Assembly: GCA_937974195.1 (NCBI GenBank)
Contig: CALJIC010000169.1
Span: 13,510 to 77,509, forward strand
From: an uncultured Roseiflexaceae bacterium
GTDB lineage: Bacteria; Chloroflexota; Chloroflexia; Chloroflexales; Roseiflexaceae
Length of the DNA stretch: 64,000 nucleotides
Direction of reading: 5' to 3'
Position 1 is the stretch's first letter, and each line of letters starts with the position of its first letter. Shown here in pieces: positions 20,591 to 30,973 of the stretch. A program made the translations under genes and the position numbers. The notes beneath the pieces are model-generated. The model searched no databases. It saw only the letters and a program-made list of their open reading frames with translations, and was not told where the DNA came from.

Positions 20591-21931
20591 TCACCCCGCA
20601 AACTCGCGGAGCGCCTCCACCAGCCCGTCGATCTCCGCACGGCTGTTCATCTCGGTCACGCACAGCAGCATCGTGTTGGCGAGCTGCGGGTAGTCCTGCG
20701 ACAGATCGTAGCCGCCGATGATGCCGCGCTCGCGCAGCGCCGCGTTCACCTCGGGCACCGGGCGCGGGCAGCGGACCGCGAACTCCTTGAAGAACGGCCC
20801 GCGGTCGAGCACCTGGTAGCCGGGGAGCTTGGCGATCTCCGCCGCGGCATAGTGGGCGCGGTGGTAGCACAGCTCGGCCACCCGGCGCATCCCCTGCCGG
20901 CCCATCAGGCTCAGGTAGACGGCCGCGGCGAGCGCCATCAGCCCCTGGTTGGTGCAGATGTTGCTGGTGGCCCGCTCGCGGCGGATGTCCTGCTCGCGCG
21001 CGCGCAGCGTCAGCACGTAGCCGAGCCGGTTCTCCACATCTCTGGTGACCCCCACCAGCCGGCCGGCGATCTTGTGGACGTACTGCTGCTTGCAGCAGAA
21101 GATGCCCAGGTAGGGGCCGCCGAAGCTCAGGCCTGCGCCGAGCGACTGCCCCTCCGCGGTGGCGATGTCCGCCCCGGCGTCGCCCGGGGTCTGGAACAGC
21201 CCCAGCGCGATCGGGTCGAAGTGGGCGACGAACAGCGCCCCGGCGGCGTGGGCCGCGTCGGCCAGCGGCTTCCAGTCGTGCAGCGCGCCGAAGAAGTCCG
21301 GGCTCTGGACGACCAGCGCGGCCGTGCCGGCGTCCACCAGCGCCGCGGCGTCGGCCGGCGTGGCGTCGGGGCGCTCGTCGATGACCAGCTCGATGCCCGA
21401 GCCCTGCAGCAGGGTATGCATCACCGCCCGGTACTGTGGGTTGACGCCCGCGGCGACGACCACCTTGCGGCGGTTGCGCGTCGCGGCGACGGCCATGATC
21501 GCCGCTTCGGCAAGCGCCGTGCCGCCGTCGTAGTGCGAGGCGTTGGCCACATCCATGCGGGTGAGCGAGCAGATCAGGCTCTGGTACTCGAAGATCGCCT
21601 GGAGCGTCCCCTGGCTGACCTCCGGCTGGTACGGGGTGTAGGCGGTGTAGAACTCGCCGCGGCGCAGGATCTGGTCGACCGCGGCCGGCACGAAGTGGTT
21701 GTAGGCGCCGGCGCCGAGGAAGATGCTGTGGCTGCCGGCGTGGGCGTTCTGGCCGGCCATGGCGTTGAGCTCGCGCCGCAGCTCGATCTCGGACATGGGG
21801 CGCGGCAGGTTGAGCTGCGGGAAGCGCACTGCCTCGGGCACGGCGGAGAACAGCTCCTCGATGCGCTCGATGCCGATCGTCGCCAGCATCTCGGCCCGGT
21901 CGGCGTCGGTGATCGGAATATAGTGGGACAA
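20591..21931 (-). CDS. gcvPA: Glycine dehydrogenase (decarboxylating) subunit 1
   Basis: A 446-residue first subunit of the split P-protein. It works with GcvPB to decarboxylate glycine and pass the aminomethyl group to GcvH. Conserved blocks include SHSIFLGAGAYNHFVP, EFYTAYTPYQPEVSQGTLQ, DVANASHYDGGTALAEA and TSNICTNQGLMAL. The frame is open far upstream through gcvH and gcvT in another phase, but that part is not real. The start is a TTG at 21931, preceded by GGAGG at 8-base spacing and followed by SHYIPITDAD, where the family begins. The downstream pseudokinase start is almost fused to its stop codon. Confidence 0.95.
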   Translation of the reverse strand: MSHYIPITDADRAEMLATIGIERIEELFSAVPEAVRFPQLNLPRPMSEIELRRELNAMAGQNAHAGSHSIFLGAGAYNHFVPAAVDQILRRGEFYTAYTPYQPEVSQGTLQAIFEYQSLICSLTRMDVANASHYDGGTALAEAAIMAVAATRNRRKVVVAAGVNPQYRAVMHTLLQGSGIELVIDERPDATPADAAALVDAGTAALVVQSPDFFGALHDWKPLADAAHAAGALFVAHFDPIALGLFQTPGDAGADIATAEGQSLGAGLSFGGPYLGIFCCKQQYVHKIAGRLVGVTRDVENRLGYVLTLRAREQDIRRERATSNICTNQGLMALAAAVYLSLMGRQGMRRVAELCYHRAHYAAAEIAKLPGYQVLDRGPFFKEFAVRCPRPVPEVNAALRERGIIGGYDLSQDYPQLANTMLLCVTEMNSRAEIDGLVEALREFAG

Positions 21932-22047
21932 GAAAGGCCTCCGTTCCTGGTTCGAACGTCGCACGCGGAGCGTCACACGCGCCCGCGAGAGCGCTGCGCC
22001 GCCTCGACATCGCAGGCGCGCGAGCACGCAGCGTGCGAGCGTGCAAC

Positions 22048-22437
22048 CTAATGGGCGCTCGCCTCGACGTGCCGCTCGTACGCCTCGGCGCTCATCAGCG
22101 CGCCGACTCCCTCGGCGACGCGGATCTTCACCAGCCACCCCTCGCCGTACGGGTCGCTGTTGATGAGCTCGGGGCTGTTCAGCAGCGCCTCGTTCACCGC
22201 AATGATCTCGCCGGCCACCGGCAGGTACAGGTCCGAGGCGGCCTTGACCGACTCGACCGCGCCGAAGATGCCGCCGGCCTCGAAGCTGGCGCCGACCTCG
22301 GGCAGATCCACGTACACCACATCGCCGAGCGCGTCCTGCGCGTAGTCGGTGATGCCGACGGTCGCCTCGTCGCCCTCGATGCGGATCCACTCGTGGGTTT
22401 GGGTGTACTGCAGCTCGGGCGGGGTGTTGAAGGCCAT
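22048..22437 (-). CDS. gcvH: Glycine cleavage system H protein
   Basis: A 129-residue lipoyl carrier that shuttles the aminomethyl group between the P, T and L proteins. The lipoylated Lys is K65 in GAVESVKAASDLY. The N-terminus YTQTHEWIRIEGDEATVGITDYAQDALGD is canonical, and the length is normal for the family. The start at MAFNTPP has a GAGGAGG Shine-Dalgarno. An upstream ATG 20 codons earlier falls in repeat sequence and is rejected. It is the second gene of the riboswitch-controlled operon, separated from gcvT by a short hairpin-rich repeat. Confidence 0.97.
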   Translation of the reverse strand: MAFNTPPELQYTQTHEWIRIEGDEATVGITDYAQDALGDVVYVDLPEVGASFEAGGIFGAVESVKAASDLYLPVAGEIIAVNEALLNSPELINSDPYGEGWLVKIRVAEGVGALMSAEAYERHVEASAH

Positions 22438-22462
22438 CGCGTTGCTCCTCCTCATCCCTGGC

Positions 22463-22526
22463 GGGGCTATGGGGGCCACAGGCCCCGAAAGAGACATCCT
22501 TGGAGGGGTGATGCCCCTCCGAACCT
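22463..22526 (-). repeat. Hairpin repeat between gcvT and gcvH
   Basis: Two hairpins: GGAGGGG/CCCCTCC (22502-22508 with 22514-22520) and GGGGCC/GGCCCC (22472-22477 with 22481-22486). On the minus strand a pyrimidine run (GTCTCTTTC) lies between them. The layout resembles the terminator-like unit after uvrA. Inside an operon it may attenuate or stabilise rather than stop transcription. Confidence 0.5.
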
Positions 22527-22530
22527 CGCC

Positions 22531-23643
<1,113 letters not shown>

Positions 23644-23687
23644 GGCAGCACCCCTCTCGAACTTACGCTACGAGACGACGTTCATGC

Positions 23688-23730
23688 AAAACGCGGACAG
23701 AATCAGGCAGCTCGCCTGAACTCTGTCCGC
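23688..23730 (-). terminator. Riboswitch expression-platform terminator
   Basis: A GCGGACAGA/TCTGTCCGC stem (23722-23730 with 23693-23701) encloses an inner TCAGGC/GCCTGA stem and is followed by GTTTTGC on the minus strand. Its 5' arm is part of the 3' closing strand of the second glycine aptamer, so terminator and aptamer should be mutually exclusive. Confidence 0.75.
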
Positions 23731-23897
23731 TGACCTGAGAGATGCCTCGCCGGAGCGAGTTTCTCCGTCGGTGCCGGCGCCATAGCGCGGCTCTCCAGAG
23801 TGCCGTCCGGGCGCAGTCCTTGAACCTGAGAGTTTCGCGCGGGGATCGGCGGCCCCGGCTTGCTCCTTCGGCGACCGCGAGCGGTGCTCTCCCGCGC
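23720..23897 (-). promoter_or_regulatory. Tandem glycine riboswitch
   Basis: On the minus strand the first aptamer reads GGGAGAGC ... GCCGAAGGAGCAAGCC ... CTCTCAGGTTCAAGGACTG, matching the glycine aptamer core. After a short linker, the second aptamer reads GGAGAGCC ... CACCGACGGAGAAAC ... CTCTCAGGTCAGCGGACAGAG. Both have the CTCTCAGG plus GGAC block. The overlap of the last P1 strand with a terminator predicts that glycine turns the gcv operon on. A TATAGT -10 element lies just upstream (23928-23933, minus strand). Confidence 0.88.
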
Positions 23898-24015
23898 CCA
23901 TCATCCGGCCTGTCTGCTGTTTGCGGTACTATACCACACTTCGGCCACAGCCAGCCGATGTGCGGTGCGGCAGGGTGATGGGCCGCCCGCGGCGCCCGCA
24001 AGCCCGAGGGGCCGC

Positions 24016-25014
24016 TCAGTGCCTTTTGAAGATCGAGGTGCGGATGTGCAGTTCCTCGCCGCATGCCGCGCAGCGACCGCCGTCCAGCCCCGCGGCCTTG
24101 ACCACGCCGCCCGAGCGGTCGATCACCGTCGCGCTGCAGGCGCTGCAGGCGGTGGCCTGCCCGGCCTCGGGGCCGTAGACGAACAGCAGCCCCGCCTCGT
24201 GGCCGGCCCGGCGCGCCCGCGCCACCGCCGCCGCCGCGGCCGAGCCCGCGTCGCCCGGCAGCACGTGCCAGGGCGTGTGCGGCCCGAGCGTCTCCAGGAT
24301 CCAGCCGGCCAGCCCCGCCAGCTGCTCGGGCGTGTCGTTCACGCCGGGGTGCAGCCGCGTCGTCACCTCGATGTGCACCCCCCAGCGGCGGCGCGCGTGG
24401 GCCGCCACCTCGAGGATGCCGCGCCACTCATCCGCGCCGGTCAGGCGCCGGTAGGCGCCGTCCTCGAACGCCCGCAGGTCCAGGCTGATGCCGTCCAGGT
24501 AGTGGCCGAGCTGGTCGAGCGCGGCCAGCGTGGCGTAGCCCGACGTGACCAGCGCCGTGTAGCGGCTGTTCGCCCGGCAGGTGCGCAGCAGGTCTAGCAC
24601 ATACTCGTGCGCCACCGACGGGTCGCTGTAGCTCCACACCACCCCGCGGCAGAGCTTGTCCAGCGCCACGCTCGCCACCCGCTCGGGGTCCAGCTCCCGG
24701 CGGCGCTGCCCCTCCTCGGGGACGCGGCCGTACTGCCCGCGCTGCTGGTCGGCGGGGAAGGCGTAGCCCCAGCCGCCGATCGACAGCACCGGGGTGCCGG
24801 GGAAGAAGTGCCACAGCCGGTGCTCCTCGACCGGCCCGACGTTCGCCGCGCTGACCAGGCCGTGGTTCGTCACGGCGATGCCGCCGCCGGTGTGGGTGCG
24901 CACCAGGCAGCGCCCGACCTCGCCGTCGCCGAGGGAGCAGCACCACTGGCACACGCCGCAGCGCAACCTGCCGTCCGGCAGCGGCTCAACAAGCTCGGTG
25001 AGACGGGTGGTCAT
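24016..25014 (-). CDS. AmrS-family (AmmeMemoRadiSam) protein lacking the radical SAM cysteines
   Basis: A 332-residue protein with the full architecture of AmrS/PflA-like radical SAM proteins. An N-terminal Cys cluster (CGVCQWCCSLGDGEVGRC) comes first, then LWHFFPGTPVLSIGGWGYAF, WSYSDPSVAHEYVLDLL, GISLDLRAFEDGAYRRL and a C-terminal zinc ribbon (CSAC...CAACG). Where the family has CxxxCxxCQN, this protein has Y84, A88 and Q91 (GYAFPADQQRGQ), so no iron-sulfur cluster can be held there. The surrounding frame is intact, which argues against a frameshift. The start ATG has AGGAGCAGG upstream. It lies upstream of the gcv riboswitch on the same strand. Memo and AMMECR1 partners are not in the window. 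Confidence 0.85.
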   Translation of the reverse strand: MTTRLTELVEPLPDGRLRCGVCQWCCSLGDGEVGRCLVRTHTGGGIAVTNHGLVSAANVGPVEEHRLWHFFPGTPVLSIGGWGYAFPADQQRGQYGRVPEEGQRRRELDPERVASVALDKLCRGVVWSYSDPSVAHEYVLDLLRTCRANSRYTALVTSGYATLAALDQLGHYLDGISLDLRAFEDGAYRRLTGADEWRGILEVAAHARRRWGVHIEVTTRLHPGVNDTPEQLAGLAGWILETLGPHTPWHVLPGDAGSAAAAAVARARRAGHEAGLLFVYGPEAGQATACSACSATVIDRSGGVVKAAGLDGGRCAACGEELHIRTSIFKRH

Positions 25015-25051
25015 AAACCTGCTCCTGCTAGCGTTCTCATGGGCGATGGGG

Positions 25052-25057
25052 TATAAT
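25052..25057 (+). promoter_or_regulatory. Candidate -10 element for lepB
   Basis: TATAAT 39 bases upstream of the signal peptidase start. No good -35 hexamer is seen at standard spacing. Confidence 0.4.
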
Positions 25058-25095
25058 GCCAGCGCTGAAAAGCGCAGAGCACAGCGAAGGACTCA

Positions 25096-25839
25096 ATGGA
25101 CGAACGACCTCTCCGGCGCAGACTAGGGCTCGACGACAGCACCGCGGTGGTCGAGCAGGCGGCGCCCCCCGATCTCCTCGGCGCCCCCACGGCAACGGAG
25201 CACGCCCCGGTGGGGGTGCGCAGCGTGGTGCGCGAGCTGCTCGAGACAGCAATCTTCATCCTGCTGGTGTTCCTGATCGTGCGCGGCGTCGTGCAGAACT
25301 TCAAGATCGAAGGCCAGAGCATGGAGCCGAACCTCCACAGCGGCCAGTATATCCTCGTCAACAAGCTGGTGTACTTCCACTTCGATCTGAACGCGCCGCT
25401 GCGGCTCCTGCCCGGCAATGCCGACCTCCCGCCGCGCATGGTCTACCCGTTCACCATGCCCCAGCGCGGCGACGTCGTCGTCTTCGAGTACCCGAACGAC
25501 TTCAGCAAGGATTATATCAAGCGGGTGATCGCCCTGCCAGGTGAGACGGTCGTGATCCGCGACGGGCAGGTGTACGTCAACGGCATACCGGTGGATGAGC
25601 CCTACCTCCAGGGGGTGACGACCAACTGCCGCGTCGAGGACCCGTGCGCGAACGGCAACCCGATCACGGTCCGGCCCGGCACGGTGTTCGTCCTGGGCGA
25701 CAACCGGATGAACAGCAGCGACTCGCGCGAGTGGAACGAGCTGCCGCTCGACCGGATCATCGGCAAGGCCTGGGTCTCGTACTGGCCGCGCGACTACTGG
25801 GGCGTGATCGAGACGCCTACCTACGCCTCCCTACCGTAA
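25096..25839 (+). CDS. lepB: Signal peptidase I
   Basis: A 247-residue membrane serine protease that removes Sec and Tat signal peptides. One N-terminal membrane anchor (about 48-66) follows a ~40-residue cytosolic tail. The catalytic Ser is S75 (GQSMEPNL) and the general base Lys is K142 (DYIKRVIALPGE). Box D/E VLGDNRMNSSDSRE is present. The start ATG follows GAAGG. The size fits a bacterial type I enzyme with a moderate insertion between the Ser and Lys boxes. Nearby exported proteins (the 6.8 kb secreted protein, the glycosidase and the HzsA-related protein) are possible substrates. Confidence 0.96.
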   Translation: MDERPLRRRLGLDDSTAVVEQAAPPDLLGAPTATEHAPVGVRSVVRELLETAIFILLVFLIVRGVVQNFKIEGQSMEPNLHSGQYILVNKLVYFHFDLNAPLRLLPGNADLPPRMVYPFTMPQRGDVVVFEYPNDFSKDYIKRVIALPGETVVIRDGQVYVNGIPVDEPYLQGVTTNCRVEDPCANGNPITVRPGTVFVLGDNRMNSSDSREWNELPLDRIIGKAWVSYWPRDYWGVIETPTYASLP

Positions 25840-25875
25840 TCCAGTATGGGCAGGACTTCAATAGTCCATCGGTCA

Positions 25876-25955
25876 TGTGTAATGCGTAACTCGTCGTCCG
25901 CCGGGGGTTCAGCGGTTTCGGGCCGCGTTTCGTCGTAGGCATTACGTATTACACA
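25876..25955. repeat. 80-bp palindromic element abutting a start codon
   Basis: The arms TGTGTAATGCGTAA (25876-25889) and TTACGTATTACACA (25942-25955) are inverted copies with 13 of 14 matches. The last base is directly followed by the ATG of the glycosyltransferase. The centre is GC-rich, with short self-complementary parts and no coding capacity. Confidence 0.65.
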
Positions 25956-27092
25956 ATGCACGTCGCGATCAACGCCCACCTCCTCGCCCACACCCGCACC
26001 TTCCGCCGCGCCGGCGTCTCGAACTACGTCGAGGCGCTGCTGGCGCACCTCGGGCAGGTGGACCGCAGCAACCGCTACACCGTCTACACCACCCGCGGCC
26101 TGGGCGCGGAGCAGCTGAACCTGCCGCCCAACTTCCGCGTGCGCCCGAGCCGGCTGCCGACGATCAACCCGCGCGTCCGCATCCCCTGGGAGCAGCTGCT
26201 CGCGCCCGCGCTCCTGCGGCTCGGCCGGGCCGATGTGTACCACGGCGTGCTCAACGTCATGCCGCTCGCCTGCCCGGTGCCGGCGGTCGTCACCATCCAC
26301 GACCTGAGCGCGTTCCTGTTCCCGCACACCTTCCGGCGCGTCAACCGCACCTACACCCGCTGGGCGATCCGCGTCTCGTGCCGGCGCGCCGCGCACCTGA
26401 TCGCGGTCTCCGAGTTCACCAAGCGCGAGATCGTGCGCTGGATGCGCGTCCCGCCCGAGCGCATCACCGTCACGTACGACGCGGTCGACGCGCGCTTCGC
26501 CCCGCCGGACCCGGCCGAGGTCGAGCGCTTCCGCCGCGCCAAAGGGCTGCCGGAGCGCTTCGTCCTGTTCCTCGGCACGCTCGAGCCGCGCAAGAACATC
26601 CCGCTGCTGCTGGACGCCTACGCCATGATCGCGCGGTCGACCGACGCGCCGCTGATCATCGCCGGCTCGAAGGGCTGGCTGTACGAGCCGATCCTCGCCC
26701 GGGCCGAGCAGCTCGGGCTCGGCGACCGGCTGCGCTTCGCCGGCTACGTGGACCAGGCCGAGCAGCACCTGTGGTACGCCGCCGCCACGCTGTTCGCCTT
26801 CCCGTCGCTCTACGAGGGCTTCGGCATGCCGCCGCTGGAGGCCATGGCCTGCGGCACGCCGGTGGTGGTCAGCAGCAGCAGCAGCCTGCCCGAGGTGGTG
26901 GGCGACGCGGCGCTGACCGTCTCGCCAAGCGACCCCGAGGAGCTGGCGGAGGCCATGCACCGGCTGCTGGCCGACGGCGAGCTGCGCCAGGAGCTGCGCG
27001 CGCGCGGCCTGCGCCAGGCGCAGCGCTTCTCGTGGCGCGAGACGGCCGAGCGCACGCTGGCGGTCTACCAGAAGGCCGCAGGCCGGATCTGA
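25956..27092 (+). CDS. Glycosyltransferase family 4
   Basis: A 378-residue GT-B fold retaining glycosyltransferase. The N-terminal acceptor domain begins MHVAINAHLLAHTRTFRRAGVSNYV. The C-terminal donor domain has GTLEPRKNIPLLLDAY, IIAGSKGWLYEP and the nucleotide-sugar EX7E motif EGFGMPPLEAMACGTPVV. Similar proteins act as mannosyl- or glucosyltransferases in exopolysaccharide synthesis. There is no Shine-Dalgarno, because an 80-bp palindrome ends exactly at the ATG, so translation initiation may be unusual. The alignment at the N-terminus supports this start. It is related to the second GT4 at 36180. Confidence 0.92.
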   Translation: MHVAINAHLLAHTRTFRRAGVSNYVEALLAHLGQVDRSNRYTVYTTRGLGAEQLNLPPNFRVRPSRLPTINPRVRIPWEQLLAPALLRLGRADVYHGVLNVMPLACPVPAVVTIHDLSAFLFPHTFRRVNRTYTRWAIRVSCRRAAHLIAVSEFTKREIVRWMRVPPERITVTYDAVDARFAPPDPAEVERFRRAKGLPERFVLFLGTLEPRKNIPLLLDAYAMIARSTDAPLIIAGSKGWLYEPILARAEQLGLGDRLRFAGYVDQAEQHLWYAAATLFAFPSLYEGFGMPPLEAMACGTPVVVSSSSSLPEVVGDAALTVSPSDPEELAEAMHRLLADGELRQELRARGLRQAQRFSWRETAERTLAVYQKAAGRI

Positions 27093-27106
27093 GATGGACA
27101 ATTTGG

Positions 27107-27134
27107 TTGACAGCTTCCCCTAACTCAGTATAAT
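27107..27134 (+). promoter_or_regulatory. Consensus promoter for tatA
   Basis: TTGACA (27107-27112), a 16-base spacer and TATAAT (27129-27134). Both hexamers match the consensus perfectly. The leader to tatA is about 140 bases. Confidence 0.85.
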
Positions 27135-27241
27135 GAGAGTGCGTTAAATTCCCGTTCGCGCCTGGAGGGATGCGGCGCTTCGTCCGCACTCCTGCTGGCA
27201 CATCTGGTGCCACAGCCTGCTCTTGCGCGACCATCACGTAG

Positions 27242-27260
27242 GGGCGAAGCGACTTCGCCC
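27242..27260. repeat. Short hairpin in the tatA leader
   Basis: GGGCGAAG (27242-27249) and CTTCGCCC (27253-27260) form an 8-bp stem with loop CGA. Flanking GTAG/GTAC bases make it resemble dispersed GTAGGGGCGAAGC-type repeats that I recall from other Chloroflexota and cyanobacteria. Confidence 0.45.
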
Positions 27261-27277
27261 GTACAAGGAGCCTAGTC

Positions 27278-27484
27278 ATGCCGAGCCTTGGTGTGCCGGA
27301 GCTGCTGATCATCCTGGTGATCGTGCTGTTGCTGTTCGGCGCAAGCCGTATTACGAGCGTCGCGAGCGCCTTGGGGGGCAGCATCAAGGCGTTCCGCCAG
27401 TCGGTGCGCGACGACGACCCATCCGCTACGAAGACCGAGACGACCACGGCGACCACCGTCGAGAAGACCGAGAACAAAGCCTGA
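27278..27484 (+). CDS. tatA: Twin-arginine translocase subunit TatA/E
   Basis: A 68-residue pore-forming component of the Tat pathway, which exports folded proteins across the cytoplasmic membrane. A single N-terminal membrane helix ([16 protein letters not shown]) comes first. A hinge FGASRI and an amphipathic helix ([21 protein letters not shown]) follow, then a Thr/Lys-rich tail. The usual Pro after FG is replaced by Ala. It has a strong promoter, an AAGGAG Shine-Dalgarno and its own terminator, so it is a monocistronic unit. TatC is not in the window. The glycosidase at 42.8-44.2 kb carries a Tat-type signal and is a likely substrate. Confidence 0.93.
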   Translation: MPSLGVPELLIILVIVLLLFGASRITSVASALGGSIKAFRQSVRDDDPSATKTETTTATTVEKTENKA

Positions 27485-27547
27485 CGGTTCGCGTGGCTGG
27501 CCTGCTCAGACCGGGCAACAAGCGCGTAACACGGTCATCGTTCCGCC

Positions 27548-27587
27548 AACGTGCCAGCGCAGCACTGCTTGCGGCTGGCACGTTTTT
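27548..27587 (+). terminator. Intrinsic terminator of tatA
   Basis: CGTGCCAGC/GCTGGCACG (27550-27558 with 27574-27582) with flanking AA/TT pairs and a TTTTT tail. Confidence 0.88.
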
Positions 27588-27619
27588 GCGATTCCGAGCT
27601 GCTTCCTACAGCCGCTTGA

Positions 27620-28966
<1,347 letters not shown>

Positions 28967-29141
28967 CGCGCTTCGCGCGCACGGCGCAGGAAAAACGGCG
29001 CCGGCGCCAGCCGGAGCGCGTTCCTGCCGCTCGGGGCGCCGTGCCGCCCGAAGCCCCGATCCTGACTCCAACCTGCGGGTGCTTCTGCGGGCCTGGCGCC
29101 TCCGGTGCACTCGCGTCGCAGGAGAGCTTATAATCTGCCGC

Positions 29142-29190
29142 GGGGAGGCCCGGAGGCCAGCGGCCCGCCACGGGCGCTTTTTCCCCGCTG
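29142..29190 (+). repeat. Terminator-like repeat after obg (diverged copy)
   Basis: The order GGGGAGGCC, GC-rich inverted segment, CCACGGGCGC, TTTTT, CCCCGCTG parallels the uvrA and 54.7-kb copies in orientation and layout. A TATAAT at 29129-29134 just before it may instead serve the next gene. The remainder of the 310-base gap shows nothing else I can support. Confidence 0.45.
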
Positions 29191-29276
29191 CAGCGCGGCG
29201 CAAAGGCGCGAGGCCCACCGCGCCACCGTGTACGACCGATAACCTGTAGCCTGCTGGCCCAACGCTGAACAATCGC

Positions 29277-30809
29277 ATGAGGCAACGGAGCAGGGTAGTG
29301 GCAAAGCTCACGGATTATGTGCCCGCCAGGTCGCCGGCGCAACGCCCGCCCTCATCCAACAAGCGCCGGGCGAACCTCCGCCGCGCGCTCCTGCCGCTGG
29401 TGGACGCAGTCCTGATCCTGGCTGGCTTCGCGGTGGCCTACTGGATGCGCTACCTGGTGCGCTGGCCGGCGCCGCTCCAGAGCATCGTGCGCGAGGTGCT
29501 CACCCAGAACTTCGTGCCGATCACCGCCTTCCTGCCGATCGCGCTGCTGCTCACCGCGCTGCTGCTGGTGCAGTTCGCCATGAAGGGGCTCTACCACATG
29601 CCCCGCGCAGCCGGGCTGCTCGACCACGCCGGGATCATCCTCAGCAGCACCACCACCGGCATCGCGCTGCTGATCGTGGTGGTGTTCATCTACCGCCCGT
29701 TCTACTACTCGCGGCTGATCTTCGCCTTCGCCTGGATCGTTATCATCCTGCTGCTGTGCGCCTGGCGCGGCCTGCTGGTCGGCATCCGCCGCTGGCGCTG
29801 GAGCCGCGGCATCGGCCAGGAGCGCATCCTGGTGGTCGGCGGCACCGGCCTCGGCCGCCACGTCATGGAGGGCATCGTCGCCCAGCCGGACCTGGGCTTC
29901 GCGCTGGTGGGCTACCTGGACGACCGCGCGCCCGCGCCGGTGCCGGAGCGGCTGAACCAGCACTTCCGCTATCTCGGGCCGATCCGCGACCTCGACAGCC
30001 TGCTGCGCGCCGGCGGGGTGGACCAGGTGATCATCGCGCTGCCGTTCTGGGAGCACCACCGCCTCCCGGACCTGGCCGCCGCCTGCCGCGCGGCCGGCGT
30101 CGATTTCCGCGTCGCGCCGGACCTGTACGAGCTCAGCTTCGACCGGGTCGACGTCGGCGACCTGGTGGGCATCCCGCTGATCGGGCTCAAAGAGGTCTCG
30201 CTGCGCGGCTGGAACCTGGTGCTGAAGCGCGCCATGGACCTGGCGCTGGTCGTGCTGGCGCTCCCGGTGGTGCTGCCGCTCTCGCTGCTGATCGCCGCGC
30301 TGGTGCGCCTCGACTCATCCGGCCCGGCGCTGTTCCGCCAGCAGCGCGTCGGGCGCTGGGGCAAGCCCTTCACCTGCTACAAGTTCCGCACGATGGTGGT
30401 GGACGCCGAGGAGCGCAAGGCCGAGCTGCAGGCGCTCAACGAGGCCGACGGGCCGCTGTTCAAGATTCGCAACGACCCGCGCACCACGCGCGTCGGGCGG
30501 GTGCTGCGGCGCTACAGCCTCGACGAGCTGCCGCAGCTGTGGAACATTCTGCGCGGCGAGATGAGCTGGGTTGGCCCGCGGCCGGCGACGCCGCAGGAGG
30601 TGGCGCAGTTCGAGGAGTGGCACCACCGGCGCTTCGAGGTGACGCCCGGCCTCACCGGGCTGGCCCAGGTGCTGGGGCGCAGCGACATCTCCTTCGACGA
30701 GATGGTGCGGCTGGACATCTTCTACGCCGAGCACTGGTCGCCGTCGATGGACGTGCGCATCCTGCTGCAGACCATCCCGGCTGTGATCTCGGGCCGGGGC
30801 GCGTACTGA
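29277..30809 (+). CDS. Polyprenyl-phosphate sugar-1-phosphate transferase (exopolysaccharide priming)
   Basis: A 510-residue membrane enzyme of the PHPT family (WcaJ/CpsE/WbaP-like), which loads the first sugar phosphate onto undecaprenyl phosphate. Four N-terminal membrane helices (about 38-165) precede a CoA-binding-like Rossmann domain (ILVVGGTGLGRHVMEG). A fifth hydrophobic segment (about 315-343) then leads to the catalytic bacterial sugar transferase domain with RQQRVGRWGKPFTCYKFRTM, RVGRVLRRYSLDELPQLWNILRGEMSWVGPRP and VTPGLTGLAQV. An in-frame GTG at 29298 has a better Shine-Dalgarno (GGAG) and may be the real start. It is probably the committing enzyme of the polysaccharide locus that follows. 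Confidence 0.94.
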   Translation: MRQRSRVVAKLTDYVPARSPAQRPPSSNKRRANLRRALLPLVDAVLILAGFAVAYWMRYLVRWPAPLQSIVREVLTQNFVPITAFLPIALLLTALLLVQFAMKGLYHMPRAAGLLDHAGIILSSTTTGIALLIVVVFIYRPFYYSRLIFAFAWIVIILLLCAWRGLLVGIRRWRWSRGIGQERILVVGGTGLGRHVMEGIVAQPDLGFALVGYLDDRAPAPVPERLNQHFRYLGPIRDLDSLLRAGGVDQVIIALPFWEHHRLPDLAAACRAAGVDFRVAPDLYELSFDRVDVGDLVGIPLIGLKEVSLRGWNLVLKRAMDLALVVLALPVVLPLSLLIAALVRLDSSGPALFRQQRVGRWGKPFTCYKFRTMVVDAEERKAELQALNEADGPLFKIRNDPRTTRVGRVLRRYSLDELPQLWNILRGEMSWVGPRPATPQEVAQFEEWHHRRFEVTPGLTGLAQVLGRSDISFDEMVRLDIFYAEHWSPSMDVRILLQTIPAVISGRGAY

Positions 30810-30881
30810 AAGCGGAGGCCGCGAAGGAGATTCCCATCGGGATCGCGCGGGCGCGACGCGCCAGAGCCGGCAGACCTCTGG

Positions 30882-30914
30882 TACCCCTCCTCTGCCACAG
30901 CGCGGGGAGGGGTA
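30882..30914. repeat. Hairpin downstream of the sugar transferase
   Basis: TACCCCTCC (30882-30890) pairs with GGAGGGGTA (30906-30914) over a 15-base loop. It lies in a 585-base gene-free stretch (30810-31394) and is a possible transcription stop, but without a T-run. Confidence 0.45.
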
Positions 30915-30973
30915 TCGCATGCAGAGCCAGCGCGGCGGCCTCGCCCCGCGGAGGGGTTTGGGGAGGGCGGTCG

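Noticed and set aside
24721..24790. Frameshift or sequencing error explaining the missing radical SAM cysteines
   Set aside because: The frame is intact on both sides and flanking motifs align without gaps. Other frames of this stretch do not give CxxxCxxC. An error cannot be fully excluded without reads.
25876..25955. Intrinsic terminator for lepB
   Set aside because: The arms are far apart (52 bases), AT-rich at the ends and lack a T-run, and the same arms look like element ends.
27107..27134. Promoter driving obg
   Set aside because: The TTGACA/TATAAT pair is separated from obg by tatA and a strong terminator, so it is assigned to tatA.
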